A DNA stretch of 64,000 nt from Codonopsis lanceolata (GCA_013146195.2 CM028381.1:61882744-61946743); one strand, 5' to 3'. Shown: positions 45,401-58,156, numbered from the stretch's first letter. Notes: generated by a model not told the origin, from the letters alone. A program made the numbers and translations.

Positions 45401-46452
45401 GCTGAAATTACAAAGGGGAATGGGTATTTATACTTCCACAACTAAAGAGGGCACAAAGGCAAATTCTATGGTACAATTAGTGAAGATTAGAAGTAATCAA
45501 CCACTTATCCAACTTTAATTAACTACCCAAGAGTGTTAGGACATGATTAGGACTAAGTATGGGAGGTTAGGAAGGGTTTAGAGGGGGTTTAGTGAGGGTA
45601 GGATAGGAAATTCCCTTCAAAAAACAAAACAGGGACCTTACTGATTCGAAGACCATGCGGTCACATGGCATGCTACCATGCGAGCGCATGCTCCATGAAA
45701 TCCCCAACCTCCAATTTCTGCAACCTTGTGCCGTTAAGGTCCTTCCCGCATGCAACCGCAAGCCTTGAAGCTCCAAAATGGCCTATAATTCAACCCTAAA
45801 AGACCTCAGACACTTAACTAAACCAAAAAAGTCTCAAACCACCTTCAAAGTAGGTCTAGACTCCCACAAACAACTCCTGAAACAACTCGGAGCAAAACCG
45901 AAGCAAGGTACAACAACTTGCTAACGAAACGACGAATGAAACCACGAACCTATGGGCAAGAACATAAGATTATAAACAAGTCAAAAGGCTATTGAATAGA
46001 CTTGAATGCTTCTCAGATGATAAACAACAGATAGGAGAAAAGAACTCCCGAAAGACGAGATGATCACACAAATCAATCTCGCACTACGCGATAAGAACGA
46101 TTGCTATCATCGAAGCGTCAAAACATCGCTAGACTTAAGGAATGCACCCAACTAGAAGTCTAACACATATAAACATGTTAATAAATCATCATGTAAAGAT
46201 CTAGGACCAAATCAAGGTCAGGAACACAAAACGTAAGCAATCTCTCAATCGCGTCGCATTCCGACTATCGTCGAGTTACGACTTGTGACTTTAGCAAGTC
46301 AACAACTATAGGGCATCTCTTAATAGTATTTTTGTCTTAATATGATCTCTCATATAAATCTAGACTCTCTCACAAACCAAACAAGAAATGAACAAGGGAA
46401 GAAATGCGAGCATTGCACATAATTCAAGCTAACCGAAAATCGGGTTATTACA
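42500..46452 (-). mobile_element. Solo Ty3-type LTR, 3953 bp, with target duplication
   Basis: Plus-strand ends are TGTGACGACC and GGGTTATTACA, so the element reads TGTAATAACCC..GTCGTCACA on the minus strand. GTTTA flanks both sides (42495-42499 and 46453-46457). No internal region. Homologous to the LTR at 61172 (the CTCCTGCA..ACACGTGCAAAC block at 43757 and 62241). Reading frames inside are chance. Confidence 0.9.
45425..45432 (-). promoter_or_regulatory. Candidate TATA box of the solo LTR
   Basis: TATAAATA on the minus strand, roughly 1 kb from the LTR start, downstream of which lies a CT-rich tract and the likely leader. Confidence 0.4.
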
Positions 46453-48883
46453 GTTTACTTATCAATCATGAACATGTAGAGGCTCAAGTTCGACCAGAGC
46501 GAACTGATCTAAGTCAAGTAAATGTTTACTCATTTAAGAAATTAAGTAAGGACGAGTACGATAAGAGCGATCTCATCCAAGTCAAGTAGGCATGTTATAC
46601 ACTACGACTAACAATCAAGCATGAACATGAATTTAATCAAGAATCTCGAAACTAGTATTCTAGTTAAACGGATTTCAAGCATCGTAGGGATTGATCGTTG
46701 AGCCGGTATTATCATATAGCTCACTAGCTCACTAGTAAATGACTGCCGAGTCATCTCTATAATTCCAACCAAATAGAGTCTGAACACTATATGTGTTCCA
46801 AGACTCTCTTCTAAGTTCTCATTTGAGGCATAGCTAGGTTCTTGTTCCATTTTAGGAGACTTAGTTCAAAATCACTAAGTCAAGTATAAGAGGGAAACCA
46901 AAGTTGATTATTGTCAAACCAAGCTTAGTTCACTTTCAAGTTCGTAATTCCACTTGTTAATAGAATTATAAATCAAAGCATGTTGATAACTCAATAGGAG
47001 GATAATCATGAAGATAAGACACACAATATGCTTATAAGTCATAATCTCAAGTAGACATATAGATTCATGTATCATTCACAAACAAACCTTATCAAGTTCA
47101 GTTCCATAGAATCATAAGATAGATAATATTATGAAATCTCCTTGAGGTTTCAGGCATGTACACTTGAAGGGTAGAAGACTTAAGACAACTCAAGATTCAT
47201 CAAATAACCATGTGATGGTACTTCACAAGTCCATCACAATACACACGTGTCTTAGATAACCATTTAGTTATCTTTGCGATAACTCAAGATTCTCATCATA
47301 GAGGGTACTAAGGCATACACAATTCAAATATCCTTTCTATAGAAGAATTATCACGACACACTCCCGAATTTTCCAAGGATGTTAACAAGGTTCCCAAGTA
47401 AGGTCATAGATTACATTCCTATAAGTCTTGGGACTTCATTTAAAGTTCAACTAGTATCATTGATTCTAGTTCATAATTGAACCGATTCAAAATGTCTTTC
47501 ATTCTAGTTACGAATTCGCGACTCACACATATACCATCCAAGGACTAGCGATAATCTTGCACTTAACGTCAATCAAAGACCTCAAATAGAGTCTTAAGCC
47601 ACAAATCAACCTTTACACCAATTCTGTCTCACCTGACCAAATCTCAAGATTTCATGATTGAGATTCAATGAATACGAGTAGTCATAGGAATTTACCCTAA
47701 AACTCAAATAACAACTTCTATAATTAATTGACTCCATTTGGATCAAATTACAAAGTCTCAAATTCTAGGTCAAGGCATAAATTCAGGATTCACAAGTTAT
47801 CCGGGTTTCTAAACCCAATAACAATCAGTCTTAAACCATAACAACTCCAATATACCCAATAAAAATCATTTGGGTTCAAACCCTAACTATCATATATTAA
47901 TATCCATCAAAAACATATCATTTCGACATGTATAACAATGACAAATCACAAGAAACAAGTCTCTAGCAACCTAACATCAATATTGAGTTAGAGAGAGAAA
48001 CTAGGGTTTAGGTAACGTACCTTAATCGAGCCACAAACAACTAGGAAGAGGAAAACAAACCAAGGGGAAATGATCTACTCAGCGAGGGCTTCGCGATGGT
48101 GGTCTTGGATAGTCAAACGGATGGCCGAACCTCCGAAAATCGACGAAACACACACTAATCTCACACTCAATCGCACGCACTCTCTTTCTCCCGTTCTTGA
48201 CTGAAGACGGTCACAAATGAAGAGAGAGAAGGGATCTAAGGGGTTATAAAGAGGTTTAAGGACTAAAATACCCTCAAATGGGTGATGGGCAAGGGTTAAA
48301 TAAGGGTAGGATAGGAATTTCATGTCAAAAGTCAAACCAGCACAAAGCTGATGTCGGGACAACGGTTCGGGTGAGCTGGCCGAACACTTGTGAAGGTGTT
48401 CGTTGAGGTGGCCGAACATCTCTAAAGGTGTTCGGTTGGGCTGGCTGAACATTTCCCAAAATGTTCAGTGGTCAAGTTTGAACGATGATTTAAGTCTAAA
48501 ACAAAGCCAAATGGGTCTAGGACTGAAGGTGAAGCACACGTTGGGTAAATGCAACTTGACCAAGCATAAAAGATGTGTACTAAGGCCTTGGGAGGATCAA
48601 ATAAACCTCTAGACAAATAGAGGAATGACCTAGGGTACAACCGAGGTCACAAGAAAGAACTACGCGAGAAAACTCTTAACCGAGTCAAGTAACGAACAGC
48701 GTCAATTTACAACTTGTAACTTTAATCAGTTAAAGTCTATGGAACATATAGAATTAAGGTATTGGTTTCTAGATAGCCTTCCTACACAAATCAAGGTGCT
48801 CTCCTCAAGTCAAGTAAGCGAGGCTACAGTTAAATGACATGCAAAACGAGAAGGTCAAATACACAAAGGTTCGGGGTCTTACA
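46453..48883 (-). mobile_element. Ty3-type LTR, right part
   Basis: Minus strand begins TGTAAGACCCCGAACC at 48883, the same family as 10840. It continues across the nested solo LTR to 41481. The total without the solo copy is about 3.4 kb. No matching 5-bp repeats were found at the outer ends (ATAAC and TGTCC). Confidence 0.7.
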
Positions 48884-49095
48884 TGTCCGACTTTGCCCCC
48901 TCCCGTCTATGGGCGTTAAAAATAGTAACGAAAAATGGTATGTGCATGTCACATGAAGATTATTTTGGTCATTTTGCTTGGTGCACAAAATGGGAATTGG
49001 CTATAAATTCATTATTTAATTAACCATTTAGTATTTGGAATATGTTTTAAAATAAAAATAAAGATAATTATTTTAATAATTCAAAAATAATTATA
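48884..49095 (+). repeat. Repeat R (right arm), with MULE target site
   Basis: Direct partner of the blocks at 51505-51740 and 55890-56115 and inverted partner of 41276-41480. The MULE target ATAATTATA is its last 9 bp. Confidence 0.8.
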
Positions 49096-50541
49096 GGGCC
49101 AAATTACAATTTTCCCCCAAAGTATCCACAAAATCATATAGTTTACCCCTATGTAAAGTTTGTCTCATAATGGTATCTGACTTTACTTCCCCCCCCCCCC
49201 ATTTTCCACCCTACCACTGACAGACGTTAGAAAATTCACGTTAAATAGCACGTGGTCTTCCACGTACAGGGAGAAAATGTCATTTTTCTTATCTGGTTAA
49301 GGAGTAAATGTATTAAAAGTACAAACCCTAATCTCACACCCTCTCCTTCTCTCTTCTCCCGGTGTAAGTTCCCATCTCCGGGTCCACCGTAATAGCCGCA
49401 ATCTCCAGTTAGCCTCACCATAGCCACCGCCATCTTTGGGTGCAAGTTCCCATATACGGCCCAAACCCTTCCCACTCTGGTCACGACTATCATAACTCTA
49501 GCGTCGTCCTCCTTCGATTCTAGTCAAGCTCCATCTTTGATCTCCCTCATTCTCTCCCCTGCAAAAGTCATGCTTAAAGTAGAAATCAAAGGCTATAGAG
49601 TATACTTACTAAAAACTCTTTAAAAAACATGCAATTAATAGAAAACCCATAAACCTTATTGACGAGTTCATCAAAGAGAGAGAGACGGGCTTGAATAAAG
49701 AGAAATAGTTATGGGTTTTATTGAAACACTCTTCAATTTTGCGGGAGAAAATTGAGCATACGGCTGATATACATATGGTTTAATACAAAGTATCAAAATT
49801 GAGAAGATGTTGAAGAAGCTATAACTTTAGATGATTTTGACCACATATATAGAAGCTGTCATGGCAGTCAGATTGGTTTATTTAAAGAATTAGGAGAGAT
49901 AAAGTAAAGGTAAAGTCATGTAAAAGGATGAAGGAGGATGAGAAATTGATTGATTTCGGTGGTAGATGGGTTTCACTAGAGAAGGTGGGTACATGGATCC
50001 AATTTCATACCTGAAATTGAAGATGGAGACGTGTAACTATGGGTAAGAGTTTTTTTTTTCATATCTTTTGTTTACTTTGATGTCATTATCAAGATAAGAA
50101 AATTGACAATGGAATGGAAAAATGCATATCTATCATCTGGGTTAAGAGAGAAATTTAAGAGAAAATTTGGAGGGAGTGGACAAAACCAAGATCGGGTTAT
50201 GGGTTAATTTTTGTTGTGGAAAGTGAGGATTGGAAAAAAATTGTTGGTCTTTTCTCTAGATTTTCTTTCAGTAGGAAAAAATTGGAATTGTGGACCCCAC
50301 TTCATTTTAACATTTGAACTTTAAGCACCCCAAAGTTTACATCGAATTCCTAATATTTCCCTTGAGTTAACATCGTGGAAGACCACGTGTTATTTAACGT
50401 GACTTTTCTAACCGTTGTCGCGGCTAGGGTGGAAAATATGAAAAAAAAATATAACGTCAGATATCATTATGGGACAAACCTTAGGTTGGGGTGCACTATG
50501 TAATTTGGTGGATACATTGGGGGGAGAGATTGTAATTTGGT
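49096..50541. mobile_element. Non-autonomous Mutator-like element, 1446 bp
   Basis: Terminal inverted repeats of about 170 bp (49096-49268 and 50372-50541) and an exact 9-bp target duplication ATAATTATA (49087-49095 and 50542-50550), both typical of Mutator-like elements. The left repeat has a run of 13 C where the right has a run of A, both adjoining the GGTGGAAAAT/ATTTTCCACC block. No transposase frame. The interior (49300-50340) includes a GC-richer block around 49370-49560 that might be captured sequence. Confidence 0.88.
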
Positions 50542-50550
50542 ATAATTATA

Positions 50551-51728
50551 AGGAAAATACTATCCTTACAAGACTTAATAGTTGTAAGGAAAGTTATAAA
50601 ATTAGTTGTAAGGCTAGCAATGTTGTAATTATAATTTGTATCATATTTAAATTTAAAGTTAAAAAAAATACATTACTCTCAAAAAAAGAAATTTAGAAGT
50701 TTTTTAATTTATTTTGTTATCCTTCATTTTGTTCCATCAACCTCATCTCTCATAGACCCACAACCATTACTACCACTACCACCTCAAATAACATCATTAA
50801 CCCAAAAATCAATTTTTTTTATTTTTTATTTTATTTCTTTGTCTAATTTCTTACTCCTTCGTTCAAATTAACACATATGCAAAACTCATCATTTATAGAC
50901 CTACCACCACCAGAACCTTAAATTTCACTATTTACAAACCTAAGCTCAATTTTTTGAATTTTTATAATTTGATGATTGAAACCCAAACCCATATGAAGAG
51001 TTGAAAATTTGATGATTTGGAAATCTAACAATATTGTATTCCAAACCTAAACCACCACTGTCATGGTTACAATCGCCCCCACCACTACCCCTAACCACAA
51101 CCACCAGCATCCCTGCAACTACCACCACCGGTATCACCACCACCAAGAAATACGTTCACATTGCCTTACTAAAATGGAAAAATAAATTATATTTAGCTTC
51201 CATTAAATCGAACTACTTTCTTCAAACCTAGCTCATATAGATTCTAGTGTTCTTCTCTAACAAACCGCAAAGATTTGTCAACGAAGTTCTCCATTTTTTT
51301 TAATCTTCTTGACATTATATTACCTTGCCTTAACGCATTTTCTTAGATTATTCACAAGTAACTATTAAACATGCTACATAAGTGCCTAATATCTTGATAC
51401 TCACCAACAATTGTATTATTATATGTACATTTTTTCATATACCTCTAATAATGTCTTTCCCAACCTATGATGTCTCACTTTCATACATAATTTTTATATT
51501 TGTCCAACTTTGTCCTCTCCCGTTCATGGGTGTTAAAAACAGTAATGAAAAATCATACATGTTAGGATTATTTTGGTCATATTTTACTTGTGACGCAAAG
51601 TGAGATTTGATTATATTTTCATAATTTAGTTTGCCATTTGATATTTAAAATATATTTTATTTAAAATAATAAATAGTTATTTCAATAGTTATACTTTGTC
51701 TCATTTTAAATTTAAAGGCGAAAAAAAT
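50551..51728 (+). repeat. Tandem array unit U1 (with remainder of the MULE target repeat)
   Basis: 50551-50670 completes repeat R after the MULE. Unit 1 runs from a CATTACTC motif at 50671 to the next one at 51729. Order inside: ACC/CAC-rich tract, CACCAAGAAA(T/C)ACATTCAC block, TTTGTCAAC block, TAATGTCTTTCCCAACATATGATG-like block, repeat R. It lacks a roughly 350-bp middle block present in U2 and U4. Confidence 0.75.
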
Positions 51729-52076
51729 GCATTACTCCAAAAAAAATGAAATTTAGATTCTATTCACTTTATTATTTCATCATTCACGTTCTTCCGTCAA
51801 CCTCATTATTCATAGACTCTCCACCACTACCACCTCAAATTTCACCATTAGCACAAAAGTTAATTTTTGATTTGATTTGATTTCATTTTCTAATTCCTTA
51901 CTCCTACCTTCAAAGTAACTCATTTGCAAAAGCCATCATTTATGGACACACCACCACCACAACCTTAAATTTCACTTTTTACAAACTCAAATTCAATTTT
52001 TTTAATTTTTCAAATTTTCAAATTCAAACTGAAACTCATATGGATCTTTGAAAATTTGATGATTTGGAAATCTCAC
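51729..52076 (+). repeat. Tandem array unit U2, left part
   Basis: Same start motif and ACC-rich order as U1; interrupted at 52076 by a solo copia LTR. Confidence 0.75.
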
Positions 52077-53913
52077 TGTTGATTATTGGAATATGCTTCT
52101 TGATAATTCAATTATCACCTTGCATATTCTACATATGTTGATTTGCCTGCCCCCATTACAAGTGAGTCATCACAAGTGGCTAAAAGGTCTGCGTACCGGT
52201 TAGCGTGGCAACTCGTGTTGATATCATGTAGGTCTTAGATTAGGTGTGCCTTGATCTAGTTCTACCCTCCTATATGATGATCAAGACAGACCAGCACTTC
52301 AGAATGCACTTAGCATCGGAAGACTTGCAGCTATGTCAAAAGCCTTCAGCGGCAGACATGCTACAAGATAAAATGCTCGTACCAGCAGACATCAGTTCTC
52401 CTGTATCAGAAGACTTGTTTCCACTGGCTCGAAGCTTTCCATGGGAAGACTTTATAATCTGCACGTGCTACAGAGAAATGTGAAGAAGCTGCTCAAATCA
52501 AGACAAATATGTATGTGCCTCAAAAAGCCTGACATACTTAAAAGCTACAAGACTTTCTCTCACTCAAGTAGTCTGTTAAAGTCAAAAGGCAATTACTTTA
52601 TTGAAGCAGACCGACAAAGATTGCACATCGACCTACTCTTCGAGAGACCTATCAACATAGTCTGACAGACAACGAGTTCCAAGATCTACAGGACTAAATC
52701 TCTGCTCCAAACAGTCGAAGATCTTATGGACAAAGATCTCTATTCGATAGTCTTCAACCACTACATCTCCAACGGATAGAAATCTTCGTGTCTTCATCTC
52801 TCAACGATCATATTGCTTCTCGCCTATATAAACCCTCTCTCTTGCTCAATAACAACAAAGAAGTGAAAAGTGACAGTGTAAGATATATCTAAGATCATCA
52901 GACGATACACTGTGAGCAACGAGTAACTCAATCTACTCAAGAACTTCGTAGAAAAGAAATCATCAAAGAGATCGTCTTCACCAACGCATCTCTGATTTCC
53001 ACAACAGATTGTAATGAACTCATCCAGGTCTTAGCAAAACACTCTCAGTGGATTGCTTGGAAGAAAAGCTTGGAAAAGAGAAGAGATTGATCAGAAACTT
53101 CAAATAGACAGAGATCAAGATCAGAAGATTGATGTTAGATAATGTCTGAAGAAAATGAAGAGTTGTCTGTAGATATTGCATTCATATCTTCAGATTTGTA
53201 TTCCAATACAAATGTTGTTGATTGTGCAAATATCAATCATCATGGGAGGATGAGTGCTTTGCACTCAATCGTTCAGATATATTCTTTATATCTGAACGAC
53301 CTTGAAAATCCTCTTCTTCTCATAACAGTTTCTTGGTTTCGTCTCCTATTGTCCTTTGCAACTTAAAGATCCTTGAATGGATAATTAAGTAAGGATTGAG
53401 ACTTAGGAAGACAAAGCCAGAAATTGTACATAAATTATTTAGACTGGTGTAATATGTAATTTATCTTTGAATAAATTCATATGTTCTTAAATTCTTTATC
53501 TTTCAGTCCTTAAATATCTATGAGCTTTTTATAAACGATTTATCCTTAGAAAAGCCATTCTCTACTTGATTTCCTAAACCTGCATTTGAAAGAAGTAATA
53601 AGTGTGTTGTTGTTCTGAACATATATTCGTGTACAGCCACTTAAGACTTCTCCAAATCATAGCCTCTTTATCTTCCGCTGCCCAAACCTTTTTATAGGCT
53701 TTTGATTTGATTAACAGTTTACCGGCAGAGTTGATACTTCTGCTTAGAGCAAGTCTACCGATAGCTTCTACCGGCAGGCATGCTCAACTAGATAAACTGC
53801 AATTGCCACTTAAACCATGCTTTATGTATCACCAAAATAAAAGTTTTTAAAATGGCAAAATAGGCTATTCACCCCCCCCCTCTATCCTATTTAAGCATTA
53901 TTGTGGACCAACA
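52077..53913 (+). mobile_element. Solo copia LTR, 1837 bp, with target duplication
   Basis: TGTTGATTATTGG to GGACCAACA. CTCAC flanks both sides (52072-52076, 53914-53918). The AAAGGTCTGCGTACCGGTTAG block matches the LTR of element C. TATA-like box at 52825. C-tract hairpin at 53858-53892. No internal sequence, so it arose by LTR-LTR recombination. Confidence 0.92.
52825..52832 (+). promoter_or_regulatory. TATA box of the solo copia LTR
   Basis: TATATAAA followed by a CT-rich stretch and CAATAACAAC, a plausible start region. Confidence 0.5.
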
Positions 53914-54796
53914 CTCACAATGTTGTATTTCATATAAACCACCCTGTCATCCCTACAATCACTGTCATCACCGCCCCTAACACCGCTATCCTTGCAGTCG
54001 TCAACACCGTTATCACCATCACCAAGAAACACATTCACCTCGCCTTGTTCAAATGGAGACATAAAATCTCTTTAACTTTCGTTTAGTCGAACTTCTTTGT
54101 TTAAACATCTCTCATTTCTTAGTTCCAATACACTTTTTTGTGCAAATTACTAAGTAAGGAGAAAATCTAATTTTTGAATGAGACTACTTAAAAGGATGTC
54201 GGTTGGTGACAACCTATTTCAATAAAATGAGAGTTGCGATAGAAGAAATAAAGTCGATAGCTAAAGGAGGGAACATAAAAATTCTCACATGTAACCACCT
54301 CGTGTCCGATGAAGAGGAGCAAGCAAATTAAGACCAAAAGAGGTTAGAGGTTTGGAACCCAATTATGAAAATGACTAAAATATTTTGAATCCAGATATTT
54401 GCGATTACAAACGTTTGTAATATTTTGAATACAATGATTTGATAGTTTTAAAAGTTGTTGTAGTAGTCTAAAAATTTAAAGAAGTGAATAGTAGATTCAT
54501 TAATTGGTTCTTCATTTTCTTCATCTTCTTGACATTATGGCACATTTTCTTAACCCGTTTATCTTAGTTTATTCATGGGTAATAACTAAACACGCTACAG
54601 ATTTGCTTAATAGTTTGATACTCACTAACAAATCTATCATTATAATTACAATTTTCTATATATATCTAATAATGTCTTTCCCGAACATATATATTTAAGA
54701 AATAAAGAAATAAAACTATATTATTTTTTAGTTTCAAATATTTTTTTAGTTTTGAATAAAGTTTTAGTCGCTTGAGTAAATGCCATTTTAGAATAC
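53914..54796 (+). repeat. Tandem array unit U2, right part
   Basis: Resumes with the second CTCAC and the CACAATGTTGTATTTCATAT sequence. Contains the middle block (about 54120-54480, GATGAAGAGGAGCAAGCAA) that U1 and U3 lack. Ends near TTTTAGAA. Confidence 0.75.
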
Positions 54797-55575
54797 TAGT
54801 AAGGTTCACGTGCGTTGCACGTGGTTAACGCACGTGGTGTTAATGATTTTTTAAAGTGATTTGTCAGTTTCTTAACTTTTTTATTTACTTTTAATTATTG
54901 GATTCTTTTTGTGTTTTAATCTTTATAGTTTTGAGACTTATAAATTGTGTTATTGTGTGTTTAGGTTTTTCGATATTTTGTTTTTCGGTAATTTATAATG
55001 TAAGCTTTTAGTCATTATATTGCAACTTATCCTACACATTTGTCTTTTTTATTGGTTATTTTTAAATCTTTTTTTTAATATCAAACATGAATTCATTCAC
55101 TTTTATCGGTGTTGGAATTGAAAACAATTCAAGCTTACTTTCTTAGATAAACACATTGTTGTTGGAGACTTAGCTTATGTCGTTTGTGAAATTTATGACT
55201 CTCATTGAAAAATAATAAATTGTTTTATAGAAATCAAACTGACAATTCCAAAGTATATACTTACACTCTAAAATACAAAATTCACCCAGAGTATCTATAA
55301 AGTCTCATTTTACCACCTAACCTAACTTTTGTGTTATTTTCATATGTCATTGTATAAGTTTTTTCTAGTTTGCCCCCTAGACACTACTAAGGTTACCAAT
55401 ATGACGTTAAGGTGCACAGGGTATTTCACGTGAAGGACATTTTGGTCATTTTCAACATCATTTTCTTATTCTTCGACAACGCTTTCTCTGCTTCTTCTCC
55501 AACAATGACATCTTATTTAAATTTGAAGTGAGATAAAACTCAAGAGTGTCTAAATCTTTTCTTCAAATTTTTATA
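54797..55575. mobile_element. Insertion in the array: Helitron-like start and a MULE-like terminus
   Basis: Begins TACTAGTAAGG followed by the perfect palindrome CACGTGCGTTGCACGTG, a common motif at plant Helitron left ends. At about 55262-55460 the order of short blocks (GAGTATCTATAAA, TTTACC, CCCTA, ACGTTAAGGTGCAC) recalls the MULE terminus at 49096. No coding sequence; the right edge is where array homology resumes. Confidence 0.4.
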
Positions 55576-56114
55576 TAGAAAAATAAATAAAAATAGTGGA
55601 ACTACTTTCTTCAAACGACTTTCCTATCGATTCTAACTTAATTTCTTCTCTAACAAAACGCACAGATTTGTCAACTAAGTTCTCTATTTTTCTTTATTTT
55701 CTTGACATTATATCACCTTTCCTTAACACGTTTCTCTTACCTTATTCATACGCAATTACTAAGCACGCTATAGATTTGCTTAATATCTCGATTCTCACCA
55801 ACCAATGTATTATTATAGTTACGATTTTTCATATACCTCTAATAATGTCATTCCCAACATATGATGTCTCACTTTCCTACATGTTTTTTTCTATTTGTCC
55901 TCTCCCGTCTATGGGCATTAAAAATAGTGATGAAAAATAGTGTACATGAGGATTATTTTGGTCTTTTTGCTTGTGGCGCAAAGTGGGATTTGTTATAATT
56001 TCATCAGTTAGTTTGCCATTTAATATTTAAAATATTTTTTTAATTAAAAAAATTATTTAAATAATGTAAAATTAGTTATATTTTGTGTGATATTTAAATT
56101 CAACGTTAAAAAAT
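55576..56114 (+). repeat. Tandem array unit U3 (partial, U1 type)
   Basis: Starts inside the unit at ACTACTTTCTTCAAAC and continues through the TTTGTCAACTAAG block to repeat R. Like U1 it lacks the 350-bp middle block. Confidence 0.7.
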
Positions 56115-57365
56115 GCATTACTCCAAAAAATGAAATTTAAAATTTATTTTTTAGCCCTCACTTTCTTTCGTCAACCCCATCATTTATAGACTCACCACCA
56201 CCACCTCAAATTTTACCATTAGTCCAAAATTTAATTTTTTGATTTGATTTTATTTCCTTTTCTAATTTCTTACTCTTTCCTTCGAAGTAACCAATTTGGA
56301 AAATCCATCAATGATAGACACACCACCACCACAACCTTAAATCTCACTTTTTACAAACTCAAATTCAATTTTTTTGAATTTTCAAACTTTCAAATTGAAT
56401 CTGAAACCCATATGGATATTTGAAAATTTGATGATTAGGAAATCTCACAACGATATATTTCATCTAATTCACTAATGTCATCTCTAAAATTACTATCACC
56501 ACAACCTCTAACACCATCATCCATGCGGTCGTAAGCATCGCCATCACCATCACCAAGAAACGCATTCACCTCGCCTTATTAAAATAGAAACATAGAATTT
56601 CTTTAGCTTCTGATTAGTCGGACTTCTTTCTCGAACGTCTCTCATTTCTTACCTCCTATACACTTTCGGTGTCAAATTACTAAGTAAGGAGAGAATCTAA
56701 TTTAGGATGGAGCTACTTGAAAGGATGTTGATTGGTGACAATTTCTTTCAATTAAAGGAGAGTTGTGGTAGAAGAAAAGAAAGTTGATAGCCAGGGGAGG
56801 GGAATAGAGAGATTCTCACACGTAACTACTTCGGGTTCTATGAAGAGGAGCAAGCAAGTTAAGACCAAAAGAGGTTAGAGGTTTGGAACCCTGTTATGGG
56901 AAGGAGTAAAATATTTTAAACCTAGTTATTTGTGCTTACTAACAGAGGTGTGTTTGTAATATTTATAAGTTAGAAGCAGTATGATAGTTTTTAAGGTTGC
57001 TTGTAGTAGTCTGAAAATTCAAAGAAGTAAATTGTAGATTTTGGCTTTTTTTTGTAACAAAACGCACGAATTCATCAATTGGTTCTTCATTTTCTTCATC
57101 TTATTGACATTATGACACATTTTCTTAACCCACTTCTCTTAGCTTATTCATGGATAATAGCTAAAGACGCTACATATTTTTGCTTAATATTTTGATACTC
57201 ACTAACAAATATATTATTATAGTAATATTTTTTTCATTTACTTCTATAATGTCTTTTTTGAGTAAAACCATATTATTTAAGAATGTAATATCATATTATT
57301 TTTTAGTTTCAAATAAATTTTTAGTCTCTCCACCGAGTAAGGGTATTTTTGTTATTTTAGAAAAT
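56115..57365 (+). repeat. Tandem array unit U4 (U2 type)
   Basis: Starts at GCATTACTCC and carries the GATGAAGAGGAGCAAGCAA middle block (56835). Ends at GTTATTTTAGAA, matching the end of U2. Confidence 0.75.
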
Positions 57366-57734
57366 ATTGGACGACATTTGTAACGATAATGGTAGGAGGG
57401 GGAAACTGATAAGGAAGTAAAAATACAAGACGAAATAAATAGAATTCAAAACTGTAGGACCTAACTTTAAAACATGAACAAGTCAAGGGATGAAATTATT
57501 ATTTGATTATTAATGGAATTAATTAGTCCCTGATAAATTTACTTGTTTGACCTTAATTAATGGTAAATGATTTATTATATTTGAGGCTATTTTTGTCCAA
57601 ACATTATTTGTTGTCATGGTAAATTTACTTGTTTTGTCCTTAATTAAATGGTGGGTGGTTTATTTGGTGAAGGGTTATTTTTGTCCATCTATTAAATTGT
57701 AAGAAAAAAGCTTGACTTTTATAGTAAGAGAGAT
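57366..57734 (+). repeat. Tandem duplication of about 370 bp, copy 1
   Basis: Runs from ATTGGACGACATTTGTAACG to TATAGTAAGAGAGAT; copy 2 starts at once with the same order. Confidence 0.85.
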
Positions 57735-58024
57735 ATTGGACGATATTTGTAACGATAATGGTAGGAGGGGGAAAATGATAACAAAATCAAAATAGAAGAC
57801 GAAATGAATAAAATTCAATAATGTAGGACATAACTTTAAAATATGTACAAGTCAAAGGATCAAATTATTATTTAATTATTCATGGAATTAATTAGCCTAT
57901 GACAAATTTACTTGTTCAACCTTAATTAATAGTGAGTGATTTATTATAGTTAGGGCTATTTTTCTCCAAACATTGCTTTTTATCATGGTAAATTTACTTG
58001 TGTTGTCCATAATTAAATTGTAGG

Positions 58025-58118
58025 TTTTTTTTTTTTTTTTTTTTTAAAGGTTGGAGGGGACATAGACCGTACCCCAACCCTTATTTTTTAATTATTTTTT
58101 AATGCCTTGAAAGGCTAC

Positions 58119-58156
<38 letters not shown>

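Noticed and set aside
48075..48640. Minus-strand frames of 125 and 72 codons
   Set aside because: Inside a Ty3 LTR; no domain, and overlapping frames on both strands.
41481..48883. TGCACAC..TCTTACA as a complete LTR with target duplication
   Set aside because: Flanking 5-mers differ (ATAAC and TGTCC), and a homologous LTR continues about 800 bp further at this end.
50551..57365. Tandem array as a CRISPR-like or protein-coding repeat
   Set aside because: Units are over 1 kb, AT-rich, without short regular spacers or a shared open frame.
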